Assembly: GCA_031422295.1 (NCBI GenBank)
Contig: JANOQM010000090.1
Coordinates: 27,651 to 91,650 of the forward strand
DNA length: 64,000 nt
DNA from: JANOMH01 sp031422295
GTDB lineage: Bacteria > Pseudomonadota > Alphaproteobacteria > Rhodobacterales > Rhodobacteraceae
Direction of reading: 5' to 3'
Under the pieces are notes generated by a model that searched no databases, had not been told where the DNA came from, and saw nothing but the letters and a program-made list of their open reading frames with translations. The position numbers and the translations under genes are program-made. Of the stretch, positions 26,732 to 34,777 are shown in pieces (positions within the stretch are counted from its first letter, which is position 1; each line of letters opens with the position of its first letter).

Positions 26732-27490
26732 ATGTCACTGTCAGGAAAACATGCGCTGGTCACCGGCGGCGGTACCGGTATCGGTCTGGCCATTGCACAA
26801 GCGCTGTCCGCGGCTGGGGCGACAGTCACGATCACCGGGCGGCGTGCTGCGGCATTGGAGCAGGCGGCGGCGGATACCCAAGGTCTGTATCCGCTGGTGA
26901 TGGATGTCAGCGTTGAATCCTCGGTCCGCGATGGTATTGCTGCGGCGGCGGCCCGGCATGGCCCGGTTGCGATTACAGTCGCCAATGCGGGCATTGCCGA
27001 AGGCGGGGCGTTTTCCAGACTGAGCATGGCCGACTGGCGCCGGATGACGGCGACCAATCTGGACGGGGCCTTTGTCACCATTCAGGCCGCCCTTGCGACC
27101 CTGCCGCGCGGGCATTGGGGCCGGGTTATTGCGGTGTCATCCATCGCGGGGCTGCGCGGGCTGAAGGGCGGGATCCCCTATACCGTGTCCAAGCATGGCA
27201 TGATCGGCCTGATCCGGGGCCTGAGCGAAGAGTATCTCGGCGGGCCCGTGACGTTTAACGCCCTGTGCCCCGGATATGTCGACACCGACATTGTCCGCCA
27301 GCAAGTGCCGCAGATCGCCGCCCGCCGGAATGTGACCGAGGCCGAAGCTGAAACCTATCTGGCCACAGGCAACCGCCATTCCCGCTTGCTGCAGGTTGAT
27401 GAAATCGCAGCTGCGGCGCTGTGGTTATGTGCTGAGGGGTCGCGCAGTGTAAACGGACAGTGTATTCAAATTTCAGGCGGTCAGATCTGA
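26732..27490 (+). CDS. SDR-family oxidoreductase
   Basis: A 252-aa classical short-chain dehydrogenase. The cofactor loop is TGGGTGIG (about residues 12-19). NAG appears as VANAGIAEGG. The catalytic Ser and Tyr-x3-Lys are in VSSIAGLRG and YTVSKHGMIG. C-terminal PGYVDTD is typical. The specific substrate is unknown. It is the first gene of a run with DUF1304, kynU, a GNAT and kynA, all in the same direction, so a link with tryptophan or aromatic breakdown is possible. The start at 26732 is chosen over longer in-frame versions by the fold: the first strand begins five residues later. Confidence 0.88.
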   Translation: MSLSGKHALVTGGGTGIGLAIAQALSAAGATVTITGRRAAALEQAAADTQGLYPLVMDVSVESSVRDGIAAAAARHGPVAITVANAGIAEGGAFSRLSMADWRRMTATNLDGAFVTIQAALATLPRGHWGRVIAVSSIAGLRGLKGGIPYTVSKHGMIGLIRGLSEEYLGGPVTFNALCPGYVDTDIVRQQVPQIAARRNVTEAEAETYLATGNRHSRLLQVDEIAAAALWLCAEGSRSVNGQCIQISGGQI

Positions 27491-27511
27491 CCCGCCACTG
27501 AGGAGGGCGCG

Positions 27512-27841
27512 GTGCGATCCACGATGTTGATTCTGCCATATGCCGCCATTCATGCCTATTTCGTCTGGCTGGAAATGTTCCAATGGGACGCCCCGCGCAC
27601 CCGCAAGGTGTTTGGCACCACCCCCGAATTTGCCGCGGCATCCAAGGTGCTGGACGCCAATCAAGGCTTGTGTAACGGCTTTCTGGCTACGGGGTTGCTG
27701 TTCGGGCTATGGCGGGGGGATGTGACGATGTTGGGGTTTCTGCTGGTTTGCATTATCGTGGCCGGGGTTTATGGCACGATGACAGCGACCAAGGCTGCTT
27801 TTTTCGCCCATACCATCGCGGCAAAGGGAGCCCTTGAATGA
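27512..27841 (+). CDS. DUF1304 family membrane protein
   Basis: A 109-aa protein with four predicted membrane helices. The conserved HAYFVWLEMFQWDAPRTRKVFG near residues 14-35 is the DUF1304 signature. The start is most likely the GTG at 27512, because AGGAGG (27501-27506) sits five bases before it; the next ATG is too far. The stop overlaps the kynU start as ATGA. Function unknown. Confidence 0.85.
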   Translation: MRSTMLILPYAAIHAYFVWLEMFQWDAPRTRKVFGTTPEFAAASKVLDANQGLCNGFLATGLLFGLWRGDVTMLGFLLVCIIVAGVYGTMTATKAAFFAHTIAAKGALE

Positions 27842-29031
27842 CCGATTTCGCCGCCACCAAAGCCCTGTTCCACTTGCCCGTCGGCATGATCTATCTGGAC
27901 GGCAATTCACTGGGCCCCCTGCCCCTTGCTGCCCCGGCCCGGATGGCCAGCGTCATGGCCGACGAATGGGGGCAGATGCTGATTGGCGGATGGAATGCTG
28001 CTGGCTGGATGGCGCAGCCTACGGTTATGGGCGACCGGGTGGGTGCTTTGATCGGGGCCGAACCGGGCCATGTGACACTGGGCGATACATTGTCGATCAA
28101 GGTGTATCAGGCGCTTGCCTCGGCCATCGCGATGCGCCCGGGTCGCCGCATGATCCTGTCGGACAGCGGCAATTTTCCGTCCGATCTGTATATGGCCCAA
28201 GGGCTGATCGCGATGCTGGGACAGGGGTTGGAACTGCGCATTGTGACGCCGGAACAGGTTCATGACGCGATTGATGACAGTGTCGCGGCCTTTCTGATCA
28301 CCGAGGTCGATTATAAAACCGGGCGGCGGCATGATATGGCCGCGCTGACAGCGCGAGCCCATGCGCATGGGGCGCTGGCGATCTGGGATCTGGCGCATTC
28401 CGCTGGCGCATTTCCGATTGGCGTCGGCACCGGTGGCGCAGATTTTGCCGTTGGCTGCACCTATAAATACCTTAATGGCGGTCCGGGTGCGCCTGCGTTC
28501 ATCTATGTGGCCCCACGCAATATCAATATCGCCCGCCCGGCCCTGTCCGGCTGGCTGGGGCATGCGGCCCCGTTCGCGTTTGATCTGGATTACCGCCCCG
28601 GCACCGGGATCGAGCGGATGCGGGTTGGCACGCCGCCAATTTTGGCAATGGCGGCATTATCGGCAGCTTTGGATGCGTGGGAGGGGGTCGATCTGGATGA
28701 CCTTCGCGCCGCATCCCTTGCCCTGACCGACCAGTTCATCGCCGGAATCGAGGCGGCCTGCCCGATGTTGACCCTTGCCACCCCGCGCGACCACGCCCGG
28801 CGCGGCTCGCAAGTGTCATTCCATTTCACCGATGGGTTTGCCGCAATGCAGGCGATCAAGGCCCGCGGCGTGATCGGTGATTTCCGTGCCCCCGACATCA
28901 TGCGCTTTGGCTTTACCCCCTTGTTCATTGATGCGGGCGATGTCGAGGCCGGGGTTCGGATCATTGCCGATGTGATGACCCACCGGCTGTGGGACCGGCC
29001 TGAGTTCAAGATCGGCACACGGGTGACATGA
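27838..29031 (+). CDS. kynU: kynureninase
   Basis: A 397-aa PLP enzyme of fold type I that cleaves kynurenine to anthranilate and alanine. Features are IYLDGNSLGPLP near the N-terminus, SDSGNFPSDLYMAQGL, WDLAHSAGAFP with the PLP-interacting Asp, and the Schiff-base Lys210 in GCTYKYLNGGPGAPAFIYV. The C-terminus IMRFGFTPLF is typical. It sits between DUF1304 and a GNAT gene with ATGA overlaps at both ends. Together with kynA it makes a tryptophan-to-anthranilate route; the formamidase step is not evident here. Confidence 0.95.
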   Translation: MTDFAATKALFHLPVGMIYLDGNSLGPLPLAAPARMASVMADEWGQMLIGGWNAAGWMAQPTVMGDRVGALIGAEPGHVTLGDTLSIKVYQALASAIAMRPGRRMILSDSGNFPSDLYMAQGLIAMLGQGLELRIVTPEQVHDAIDDSVAAFLITEVDYKTGRRHDMAALTARAHAHGALAIWDLAHSAGAFPIGVGTGGADFAVGCTYKYLNGGPGAPAFIYVAPRNINIARPALSGWLGHAAPFAFDLDYRPGTGIERMRVGTPPILAMAALSAALDAWEGVDLDDLRAASLALTDQFIAGIEAACPMLTLATPRDHARRGSQVSFHFTDGFAAMQAIKARGVIGDFRAPDIMRFGFTPLFIDAGDVEAGVRIIADVMTHRLWDRPEFKIGTRVT

Positions 29032-29531
29032 CGCAGCCGCTGATCCGCCGGTTCGAATTGTCCGACACGACCGCAACATGGGACGTGTTTTACCGGGCCG
29101 TGCGGATTGGCGCAGCCGGGCATTATACCGAGGCCGAACTGATCGATTGGGTTGCGTCCGATGTGATGCCAGACGACTGGGGTCCATGGCTGGACCGGCA
29201 TTTTACGGTCGTTGCGGATGATCAGGGCCACGTCGTCGGGTTTTTCATGCTCGAGGCGGATGGCTATCTGAACATGGCCTTTGTGCTGCCCGACTACAGG
29301 CGCACTGGGCTGGCCCAACGCCTGTATGCAGCTATTTTGGCGCAAGCGCAGGCCAGCGGGATACTGCAGATGACCGTGATCGCCAGCCGCTTGGCCACAC
29401 CGTTCCTGCGCCGTCAAGGTTGGGTCGATGACCCCAACCCGCCGCCGCGTGAGGGGCATCCGGTGTTGTCGGATGGACCGGAACCGAGCGAATGGACGCT
29501 GAAACTGCACCTTGGGGGCCCGCATGGCTAA
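29028..29531 (+). CDS. GNAT-family acetyltransferase
   Basis: A 167-aa N-acetyltransferase. The acetyl-CoA-binding motif lies in LPDYRRTGLAQRLYAAILAQA (R-x-x-G-x-A/G pattern, about residues 88-108). It is preceded by HVVGFFMLEADGYLNMAFVLP and followed by a final strand/loop with FLRRQGWVDD. The substrate is unknown. Its start overlaps the kynU stop as ATGA, which suggests it belongs to the tryptophan-degradation unit, but nothing shows that it acts on a pathway intermediate. Confidence 0.85.
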   Translation: MTQPLIRRFELSDTTATWDVFYRAVRIGAAGHYTEAELIDWVASDVMPDDWGPWLDRHFTVVADDQGHVVGFFMLEADGYLNMAFVLPDYRRTGLAQRLYAAILAQAQASGILQMTVIASRLATPFLRRQGWVDDPNPPPREGHPVLSDGPEPSEWTLKLHLGGPHG

Positions 29532-29655
29532 GGCGTGCCCCTTGTGTCGTCCGGCGGGTTGGATTGCCGCGTGGCGTCGTTTGGCGGCGATGACTGCGCA
29601 GAATGGAAACGGCGGGTAACCCTATGGACCCCCACCCATTTTCAGGAGCTTGACC

Positions 29656-30486
29656 ATGACCACCACTGATCCCGTGAAACACGGCGCGCAAATGTCGTTT
29701 GACGGGCGCATGTCGTATACCGATTACCTTGGGCTGGACGCGATCCTGTCAGCCCAGCGCCCGATTTCCACTGCGCCCGACGAAATGCTGTTCATTATTC
29801 AGCACCAGACCTCCGAATTATGGATGCGGCTGGTGATCCACGAACTGACCGCCGCCCGACTGGCCCTGACCAGCGGCAAGGTCCGCCCGGCGTTCAAGAT
29901 GTTGGCCCGCGTTGCCCGGATATTCGAGCAGCTGAACAATGCGTGGGATGTACTGCGCACGATGACGCCGTCGGATTATACGACGTTCCGCGCCGCCCTT
30001 GGCCAATCGTCCGGGTTTCAGTCGCATCAATACCGCCTATGCGAATTCATCCTTGGCAACCGCAATCTGGCGATGCTGAAACCGCATGCGCACCGGCCCG
30101 ACCTGACCGCCTTGCTGACCGCCGAACTGGCGCAACCGTCGCTGTATGATATAGCGTTGCAGCTGTTGCACCGGGACATTCCCCTGCCCGAGGCCGTGTT
30201 GTCGCGCGACCCCGGCACGCCCTATCTGGCCAATGCCGATGTCCGCGCCGCATGGACCGCTGTCTACCGCGCCCCGGGAAGCCATTGGGAATTGTATGAA
30301 CTCGCCGAAAAGCTGGTGGATCTTGAGGATTACTTTCGCCGCTGGCGGTTCAACCATGTCACCACGGTCGAGCGGGTGATCGGGTTCAAACGTGGCACTG
30401 GCGGGACCGGCGGGGTCAGCTACCTAAAGCGGATGCTCGAGGTCGAGCTGTTTCCGGAGCTGTGGCATTTGCGGACGGAGCTTTAA
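29656..30486 (+). CDS. kynA: tryptophan 2,3-dioxygenase
   Basis: A 276-aa heme dioxygenase converting tryptophan to N-formylkynurenine. Family landmarks are SYTDYLGLDAILSAQRP, IIQHQTSELWMRLVIHE with the substrate-contacting His50, ALGQSSGFQSHQYRLCEFILGN, and the proximal heme His234 in FNHVTTVERVIGFKRGTGGTGG. The ATG at 29656 is used, with CAGGAG 7 bases upstream (an in-frame TTG occurs two codons earlier). It is downstream of kynU and the GNAT, 124 bp after them, so it may have its own promoter. Confidence 0.96.
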   Translation: MTTTDPVKHGAQMSFDGRMSYTDYLGLDAILSAQRPISTAPDEMLFIIQHQTSELWMRLVIHELTAARLALTSGKVRPAFKMLARVARIFEQLNNAWDVLRTMTPSDYTTFRAALGQSSGFQSHQYRLCEFILGNRNLAMLKPHAHRPDLTALLTAELAQPSLYDIALQLLHRDIPLPEAVLSRDPGTPYLANADVRAAWTAVYRAPGSHWELYELAEKLVDLEDYFRRWRFNHVTTVERVIGFKRGTGGTGGVSYLKRMLEVELFPELWHLRTEL

Positions 30487-30500
30487 GTCCCGGCGTCAGG

Positions 30501-31034
30501 TCAGCAATCGGCCCGAACATGCAATGTTTGCGACGCGGCACCTGCATTATTGGACACGGCCTGATTATAGACTGGATCAAACCCGACCCAGCGGCACCCG
30601 CCGCCCGCCGCCAAAGCCTGCGCGGCCATCGCGGCACGTTCTGGAACCGACAAGTTCAGCTGTGACCCGCACAGCCCCTGATTAATGGCGGCCTCGGTGC
30701 AAGACGCAACACGGCCATTGGCAGCCAGATAGACCGGCCCGGCGAGGATCACGTTTTTTAACGTAAAAACATCCGTCCCCAAAAGGCTGGCTTCGCGCTG
30801 CCAATCACTTTCCGATACATTTGACGCAGCCCCGGCCCCAGCAACAGAAAATATGAACATCAGCGGGGTCAGCGTATCGCCCGGGGACAGGCCCAGTTCC
30901 GGGCCTTGCATCCATTGTACATTATAGGCGCCGATCACGGCCTGGTTTCGACTGGCTCCCGCGCCAGACGGTGTGTCACAGGCAGTGATCAGACCAATCG
31001 CGCCAAGGGTCAGCAAAATTTTGGCCAAATACAT
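30501..31034 (-). CDS. predicted lipoprotein, function unknown
   Basis: A 177-aa protein with a signal peptide ending LITAC, giving a lipidated Cys near residue 19. The body has a possible periplasmic domain with SPGDTLTPLMFIFSVAGAGAASNV and several later Cys residues in VASCTEAAINQGLCGS, GGGCRW and the last residue Cys (HVRADC). The ATG at 31034 has GGGAG spaced seven bases upstream. It follows the TetR gene on the same strand. I do not recognise the family. Confidence 0.6.
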   Translation of the reverse strand: MYLAKILLTLGAIGLITACDTPSGAGASRNQAVIGAYNVQWMQGPELGLSPGDTLTPLMFIFSVAGAGAASNVSESDWQREASLLGTDVFTLKNVILAGPVYLAANGRVASCTEAAINQGLCGSQLNLSVPERAAMAAQALAAGGGCRWVGFDPVYNQAVSNNAGAASQTLHVRADC

Positions 31035-31119
31035 AGACACACTCCCGGAAAATCAGAACAAAGTCAGCTTAAGTTGGCCCTGACCCGGTCGCAAGGGGAA
31101 GCGGGAAAAACCGCATGAG

Positions 31120-31716
31120 TTACCCCACCAACGCCCGCCCGAACATCGCAGCCAACCGTGATACTGACGCGGCATAGGTTGGGTAATCCGCCGCCCCGGC
31201 CTTCATCCCGTGCAATGCGGCCAGAATTGTTGCAGCCACCGCCCCGGCATCGCCGCCGAAATCCTGTAATGACACGCGGCCCGCTGCCGCCTCGGCCGTC
31301 AGCCAATCAGCGTAGATTGCGACCAGACGCGCCTCTCCCGCAACGGTGATATCTGCGCTGTTGGCGGTTTTGACATCCATGAACTCGGCCCCATGCGGCG
31401 AGGATAACAGCGCCTGCGCGATCTCGCCGCCCTGCGCCTCAAACGCCGCAGCAAGGGCCTGCGCCGGGGGGTGGCCTGCGGCCAGAACGGCACTGACCGC
31501 CTTGGCCGTAGTGTCATAATAATGCAGCCCGAGTGACCGGAATATATCCTCTTTACTGCTGAAATGCAGATACAGCGCCGCGCGGGACATACCCGCCGCC
31601 TGCGCTATGTCCTCCATCGAGGTGCGCCGGAACCCATACTGGCGGAACACGTCAAACGCCGCTGTCAGGATCATTTTGTGGCGAGGGTCGGGGGCAGGTT
31701 TCAATGCATTTTCCAT
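31120..31716 (-). CDS. TetR-family transcriptional regulator
   Basis: A 198-aa repressor. The N-terminal helix-turn-helix is ILTAAFDVFRQYGFRRTSMEDIAQAAGMSRAALYLHFSSKEDIFR (about residues 16-60). The C-terminal ligand domain is typical in size. It is divergent from the iorAB-type molybdenum hydroxylase genes, with two identical-architecture palindromes in the 91-bp gap, one of which overlaps the predicted iorA promoter. This points to repression of that operon and of itself. The start is taken at 31716, the last Met before the DNA-binding domain. Confidence 0.88.
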   Translation of the reverse strand: MENALKPAPDPRHKMILTAAFDVFRQYGFRRTSMEDIAQAAGMSRAALYLHFSSKEDIFRSLGLHYYDTTAKAVSAVLAAGHPPAQALAAAFEAQGGEIAQALLSSPHGAEFMDVKTANSADITVAGEARLVAIYADWLTAEAAAGRVSLQDFGGDAGAVAATILAALHGMKAGAADYPTYAASVSRLAAMFGRALVG

Positions 31717-31730
31717 AACCAGCAACTGAA

Positions 31731-31754
31731 TGACAAAATCTGCCTCATTTGTCA
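31731..31754. promoter_or_regulatory. TetR operator candidate 1 (TGACA-N14-TGTCA)
   Basis: TGACA (31731-31735) and TGTCA (31750-31754) bracket 14 bases; the arms extend to TGACAAA/TTTGTCA. It overlaps a perfect TTGACA (minus strand, 31750-31755) that could be the -35 of the tetR gene. Centre-to-centre distance to the second copy is 34 bp. Confidence 0.6.
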
Positions 31755-31755
31755 A

Positions 31756-31788
31756 TTTACAGACTGACATAATTCGCCTATATTGTCA
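31756..31788 (+). promoter_or_regulatory. iorA promoter with TetR operator candidate 2
   Basis: A -35 box TTTACA (31756-31761), 17-bp spacer and -10 box TATATT (31779-31784) match the housekeeping pattern. A second TGACA-N14-TGTCA palindrome (31765-31788) covers the spacer and -10 box, so a bound TetR dimer would block RNA polymerase. Confidence 0.55.
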
Positions 31789-31807
31789 TAAACCGCAGGA
31801 GTCGCTG

Positions 31808-32272
31808 ATGCCCACAACCCTGATGATCAATGGCACATCCCATTCCGTCGATTTGCCCGACAATGTCCCCCTGTTGTGGGTGCTGCGCGATGCGGTCGGC
31901 CTGACCGGTACCAAATTCGGCTGCGGCATTGCCGCCTGCGGCGCCTGCACAGTGCATATCGACGGGGTGGCGGTACGGTCGTGTCAGGTCGCGTTGGCCG
32001 ATGTCTGGGGCTCCGTCACAACGATCGAAGGGTTGGGTCAACCTGCCGCCCTGCATGCCCTGCAATCCGCTTGGATCGACCATCAGGTGGCCCAATGTGG
32101 CTACTGCCAATCCGGCCAGATCATGCAAGCCGCGGATTTACTGGCCAATATTCCTGTCCCGACCGACACGGACATTGATGAGGCGATGCAGGGCAATCTG
32201 TGCCGCTGCGGCACCTATCCCCGCATCCGCGCGGCGATTCATGACACGGCCAGCCGCTTGCAAAAGGTTTAG
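31808..32272 (+). CDS. (2Fe-2S)-binding subunit of an IorA-type molybdenum hydroxylase
   Basis: A 154-aa iron-sulfur subunit. The plant-ferredoxin type cluster is ligated by C39, C44, C47 and C59 (FGCGIAACGACTVHIDG). The second cluster is ligated by C97, C100, C132 and C134 (CGYCQSGQIMQ, LCRCGTYPRI). This matches the small subunit of isoquinoline 1-oxidoreductase and related aldehyde dehydrogenases. It passes electrons from the Mo subunit encoded next. AGGAG lies 6-10 bases upstream of the ATG. The operon is likely TetR-controlled. Confidence 0.93.
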   Translation: MPTTLMINGTSHSVDLPDNVPLLWVLRDAVGLTGTKFGCGIAACGACTVHIDGVAVRSCQVALADVWGSVTTIEGLGQPAALHALQSAWIDHQVAQCGYCQSGQIMQAADLLANIPVPTDTDIDEAMQGNLCRCGTYPRIRAAIHDTASRLQKV

Positions 32273-32276
32273 CCCC

Positions 32277-34514
32277 ATGTCGCGTATCGGAACTATTGCA
32301 CGGCGCACATTCCTGATTGGCTCTGCCGCACTTGTTGGCGGGGTTGCCTTTGGGGTGTATCAAGTCAAAAAATCCATCCCGAATCCGCTGGTCGCGGGCG
32401 ACGGGGAAACCACCCTGAACTCCTATATCCTGATCAACGCCGACGGGGTCACGATTATCGCGCCCCGGGCCGAGATGGGACAAGGCATTCATTCCACTCT
32501 GGCCGCTTTGGTGGCCGAGGAATTGGATGTCGATTGGGAAACAGTCACGGTCCTGCACGGACCGCCAGCGCAAGCCTATTACAACTCTGCAATCATCGGT
32601 GCGGGATTACCGATGGCCGAATATTCCAAAACCGCGTTTCAGAACGGTCTGGGTGACCAGTTGGGGGCGGCGGCCAAGGTATTTTCATTGCAGGTTACCG
32701 GCGGGTCATCCTCTACCTGCGATGGCTATGACAAAATGCGCGCGGCGGGGGCCAGTGCCCGTGAGGCGCTGAAACTGGCGGCAAGTGCCCGGCTGGGGGT
32801 CGCCTTGGCCGATTTACGCACCGAAAACGGGACTGTCATTGCGCCTGATGGCACCGCCCTGCCCTATGCAGATCTGGCGGCGGATGCCGCGCTGATCGAC
32901 CCACCACAGGTGGACCTACGCCCGAAATCCGACTGGAAACTATTGGGCACCGCTTTGCCGCGCAAAGACATGGCCGCCAAATCCACCGGCACTGCGACTT
33001 TTGGCATCGACGTGCGCCTGCCCGGCATGAAGTTTGCCACCATCCGGATGAACCCGGCCCGAACTGGCATGGTCAGCTTTGATCCATCGGCCGCATTGTC
33101 CATGGACGGGGTCGAAAAGATCATCGACCTTGGCACCGGAATCGCGGTCGTGGCCAACAATACCTGGCTGGCGTTTCAGGCGGCGGATGCGGTTGATATC
33201 ATGTGGGAAACCGCCGCTTACCCGGCCACCACCGACGCCATGATGACGGCTATCACAGCATCGCTGGAGGACGCCCCCAATTCGACCTTGCGTGATGATG
33301 GCGACGTCGACGCACCCATAGCAGGCGGTACTGAGATCACCGCCCACTACACCGTCCCGTTTCTGGCCCATGCGACGATGGAGCCGATGAATGCCACCGC
33401 TGTATATACCGGCACCACGCTGAAGATCTGGGCGGGCAATCAGTCACCGGTTATGGTGCGTGATAAATGCGCCGATGCGGTCGGGTTGTCCGGCGATCAG
33501 GTTACCGTGCATACCACCCTGATAGGTGGCGGCTTCGGGCGGCGGGGCGAGGTTGATTATGCGGTCTATGCCGCCCGCGTGGCGCAGCAAATGCCCGGCG
33601 TCCCGGTGCAGGTCACCTGGACGCGCGAAGAGGACATGCGCCATGATTTCTATCGCCCCGCTGCCGTCGCGCGGTTTCGCGGCGTGGTCAAAGACGGCGA
33701 ACTGCTGACCCTGAGCGGCCAAATCGCTGCTCCCTCTGTCACCCGCAGCGCGATTACCCGGGTCATGGGCTTTGCCCCGCCCGGCGCGGATAAGGCCCAT
33801 GTCGAGGGGGCGTTTGACCAGCCTTACGGCATTTCGAACTACCGGATCACCGGGCACCTGACTGATATGGCTGTGCCTTTGGGGTTTTGGCGATCGGTCG
33901 GGGCATCGATTAACGGTTTTATGATGGAGAGTTTCATTGACGAGCTGGCCCATGCCGCCGGGGCCGATCCGCTGCAATTCAGGCTTGACCTCGCCATCCG
34001 GGAACATGCACCCAGCGCCGGTGTGATCGCGGCGGTGCGCGACATGTCTGGCTGGACCGGGCAGACGCCTGCCAACATCGGGCGCGGTGTGGCGTTTACC
34101 TATTCATTCGGAACGCCCGTTGCGCAAGTCGTCGAGGTTGTTGACGAAAACGGGACAATCCGGGTGAACAAAGTCTGGATCGCCTGCGATGTCGGTACCG
34201 CCCTGAACCCCGATACAATCAACGCCCAGATGGTCGGCGGCGCGATGTACGGCCTGTCGGCGGCGGTGATGGGCGAGATTACCTTTTCGGGTGGCGCGGT
34301 CGATCAATACAATTTCACCGATTACGACGCGCTGCGGATGCACAATTCCCCGGAGTTCGAGGTGCAGATCTTGCAAACCGGTCCGCATCTGACCGGCGTA
34401 GGCGAACCCGGCACCCCGCCGTCGATGCCAGCGCTGGCCAATGCGTTGTTCGATCTGACCGGCAGGCGACCCACCCGGCTGCCATTGATTCGCGACTTCG
34501 ACCTGCTGTTATAG
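32277..34514 (+). CDS. molybdopterin-binding subunit, IorB-type, Tat-exported
   Basis: A 745-aa xanthine-oxidase-family large subunit. It begins SRIGTIARRTFLIGSAALVGG, a twin-arginine signal, so export of the folded complex to the periplasm is expected. RAEMGQGIHSTLAALVAEEL and TLIGGGFGRRGEVDYAVYA are conserved Mo-cofactor contacts. The catalytic Glu lies near the C-terminus in GVGEPGTPPSMP. It belongs to the isoquinoline 1-oxidoreductase beta / aldehyde oxidase branch; the actual substrate is unknown. Electrons would leave through the Fe-S subunit to an acceptor not encoded here. The XdhC-type maturation factor is also absent nearby. Confidence 0.92.
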   Translation: MSRIGTIARRTFLIGSAALVGGVAFGVYQVKKSIPNPLVAGDGETTLNSYILINADGVTIIAPRAEMGQGIHSTLAALVAEELDVDWETVTVLHGPPAQAYYNSAIIGAGLPMAEYSKTAFQNGLGDQLGAAAKVFSLQVTGGSSSTCDGYDKMRAAGASAREALKLAASARLGVALADLRTENGTVIAPDGTALPYADLAADAALIDPPQVDLRPKSDWKLLGTALPRKDMAAKSTGTATFGIDVRLPGMKFATIRMNPARTGMVSFDPSAALSMDGVEKIIDLGTGIAVVANNTWLAFQAADAVDIMWETAAYPATTDAMMTAITASLEDAPNSTLRDDGDVDAPIAGGTEITAHYTVPFLAHATMEPMNATAVYTGTTLKIWAGNQSPVMVRDKCADAVGLSGDQVTVHTTLIGGGFGRRGEVDYAVYAARVAQQMPGVPVQVTWTREEDMRHDFYRPAAVARFRGVVKDGELLTLSGQIAAPSVTRSAITRVMGFAPPGADKAHVEGAFDQPYGISNYRITGHLTDMAVPLGFWRSVGASINGFMMESFIDELAHAAGADPLQFRLDLAIREHAPSAGVIAAVRDMSGWTGQTPANIGRGVAFTYSFGTPVAQVVEVVDENGTIRVNKVWIACDVGTALNPDTINAQMVGGAMYGLSAAVMGEITFSGGAVDQYNFTDYDALRMHNSPEFEVQILQTGPHLTGVGEPGTPPSMPALANALFDLTGRRPTRLPLIRDFDLLL

Positions 34515-34728
34515 GCTGCAATCAGCGGGTGAAACCTGTGCACGTCATAGGTGAAAACCGGGCATCGCGGGGGCATTGGTCCCAGCTTTGACACAATCAG
34601 CGCTATTGCCGACGATTTGTGCTGTTAAGCATCTTAATCTGCCACAGTCACGGCCAACTCTTGCCGCGACCCTTTGTTACCTGCCCAAGGACGATACGTT
34701 TCTCCGGCCTTTTTGGTCAGGGGCAAAC

Positions 34729-34755
34729 GGGCGCTGAGGTTAGGTCGCAGCGCCC
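34729..34755 (+). promoter_or_regulatory. hairpin in the leader of the RTX gene
   Basis: GGGCGCTG (34729-34736) and CAGCGCCC (34748-34755) form an 8-bp perfect stem with 11-nt loop, followed by TTT, 22 bases before the chosen start codon. It may be a leader attenuator or a terminator for upstream transcription. The rest of the 263 bases between the iorB stop (34514) and the start at 34778 shows nothing recognisable. Confidence 0.4.
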
Positions 34756-34777
34756 TTTGGATAGGGTAAGTTTGGGC

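Noticed and set aside
34619..34777. N-terminal extension of the RTX protein from GTG 34619
   Set aside because: It reads through a terminator-like hairpin and has residue composition unlike the rest of the protein; no ribosome binding site.
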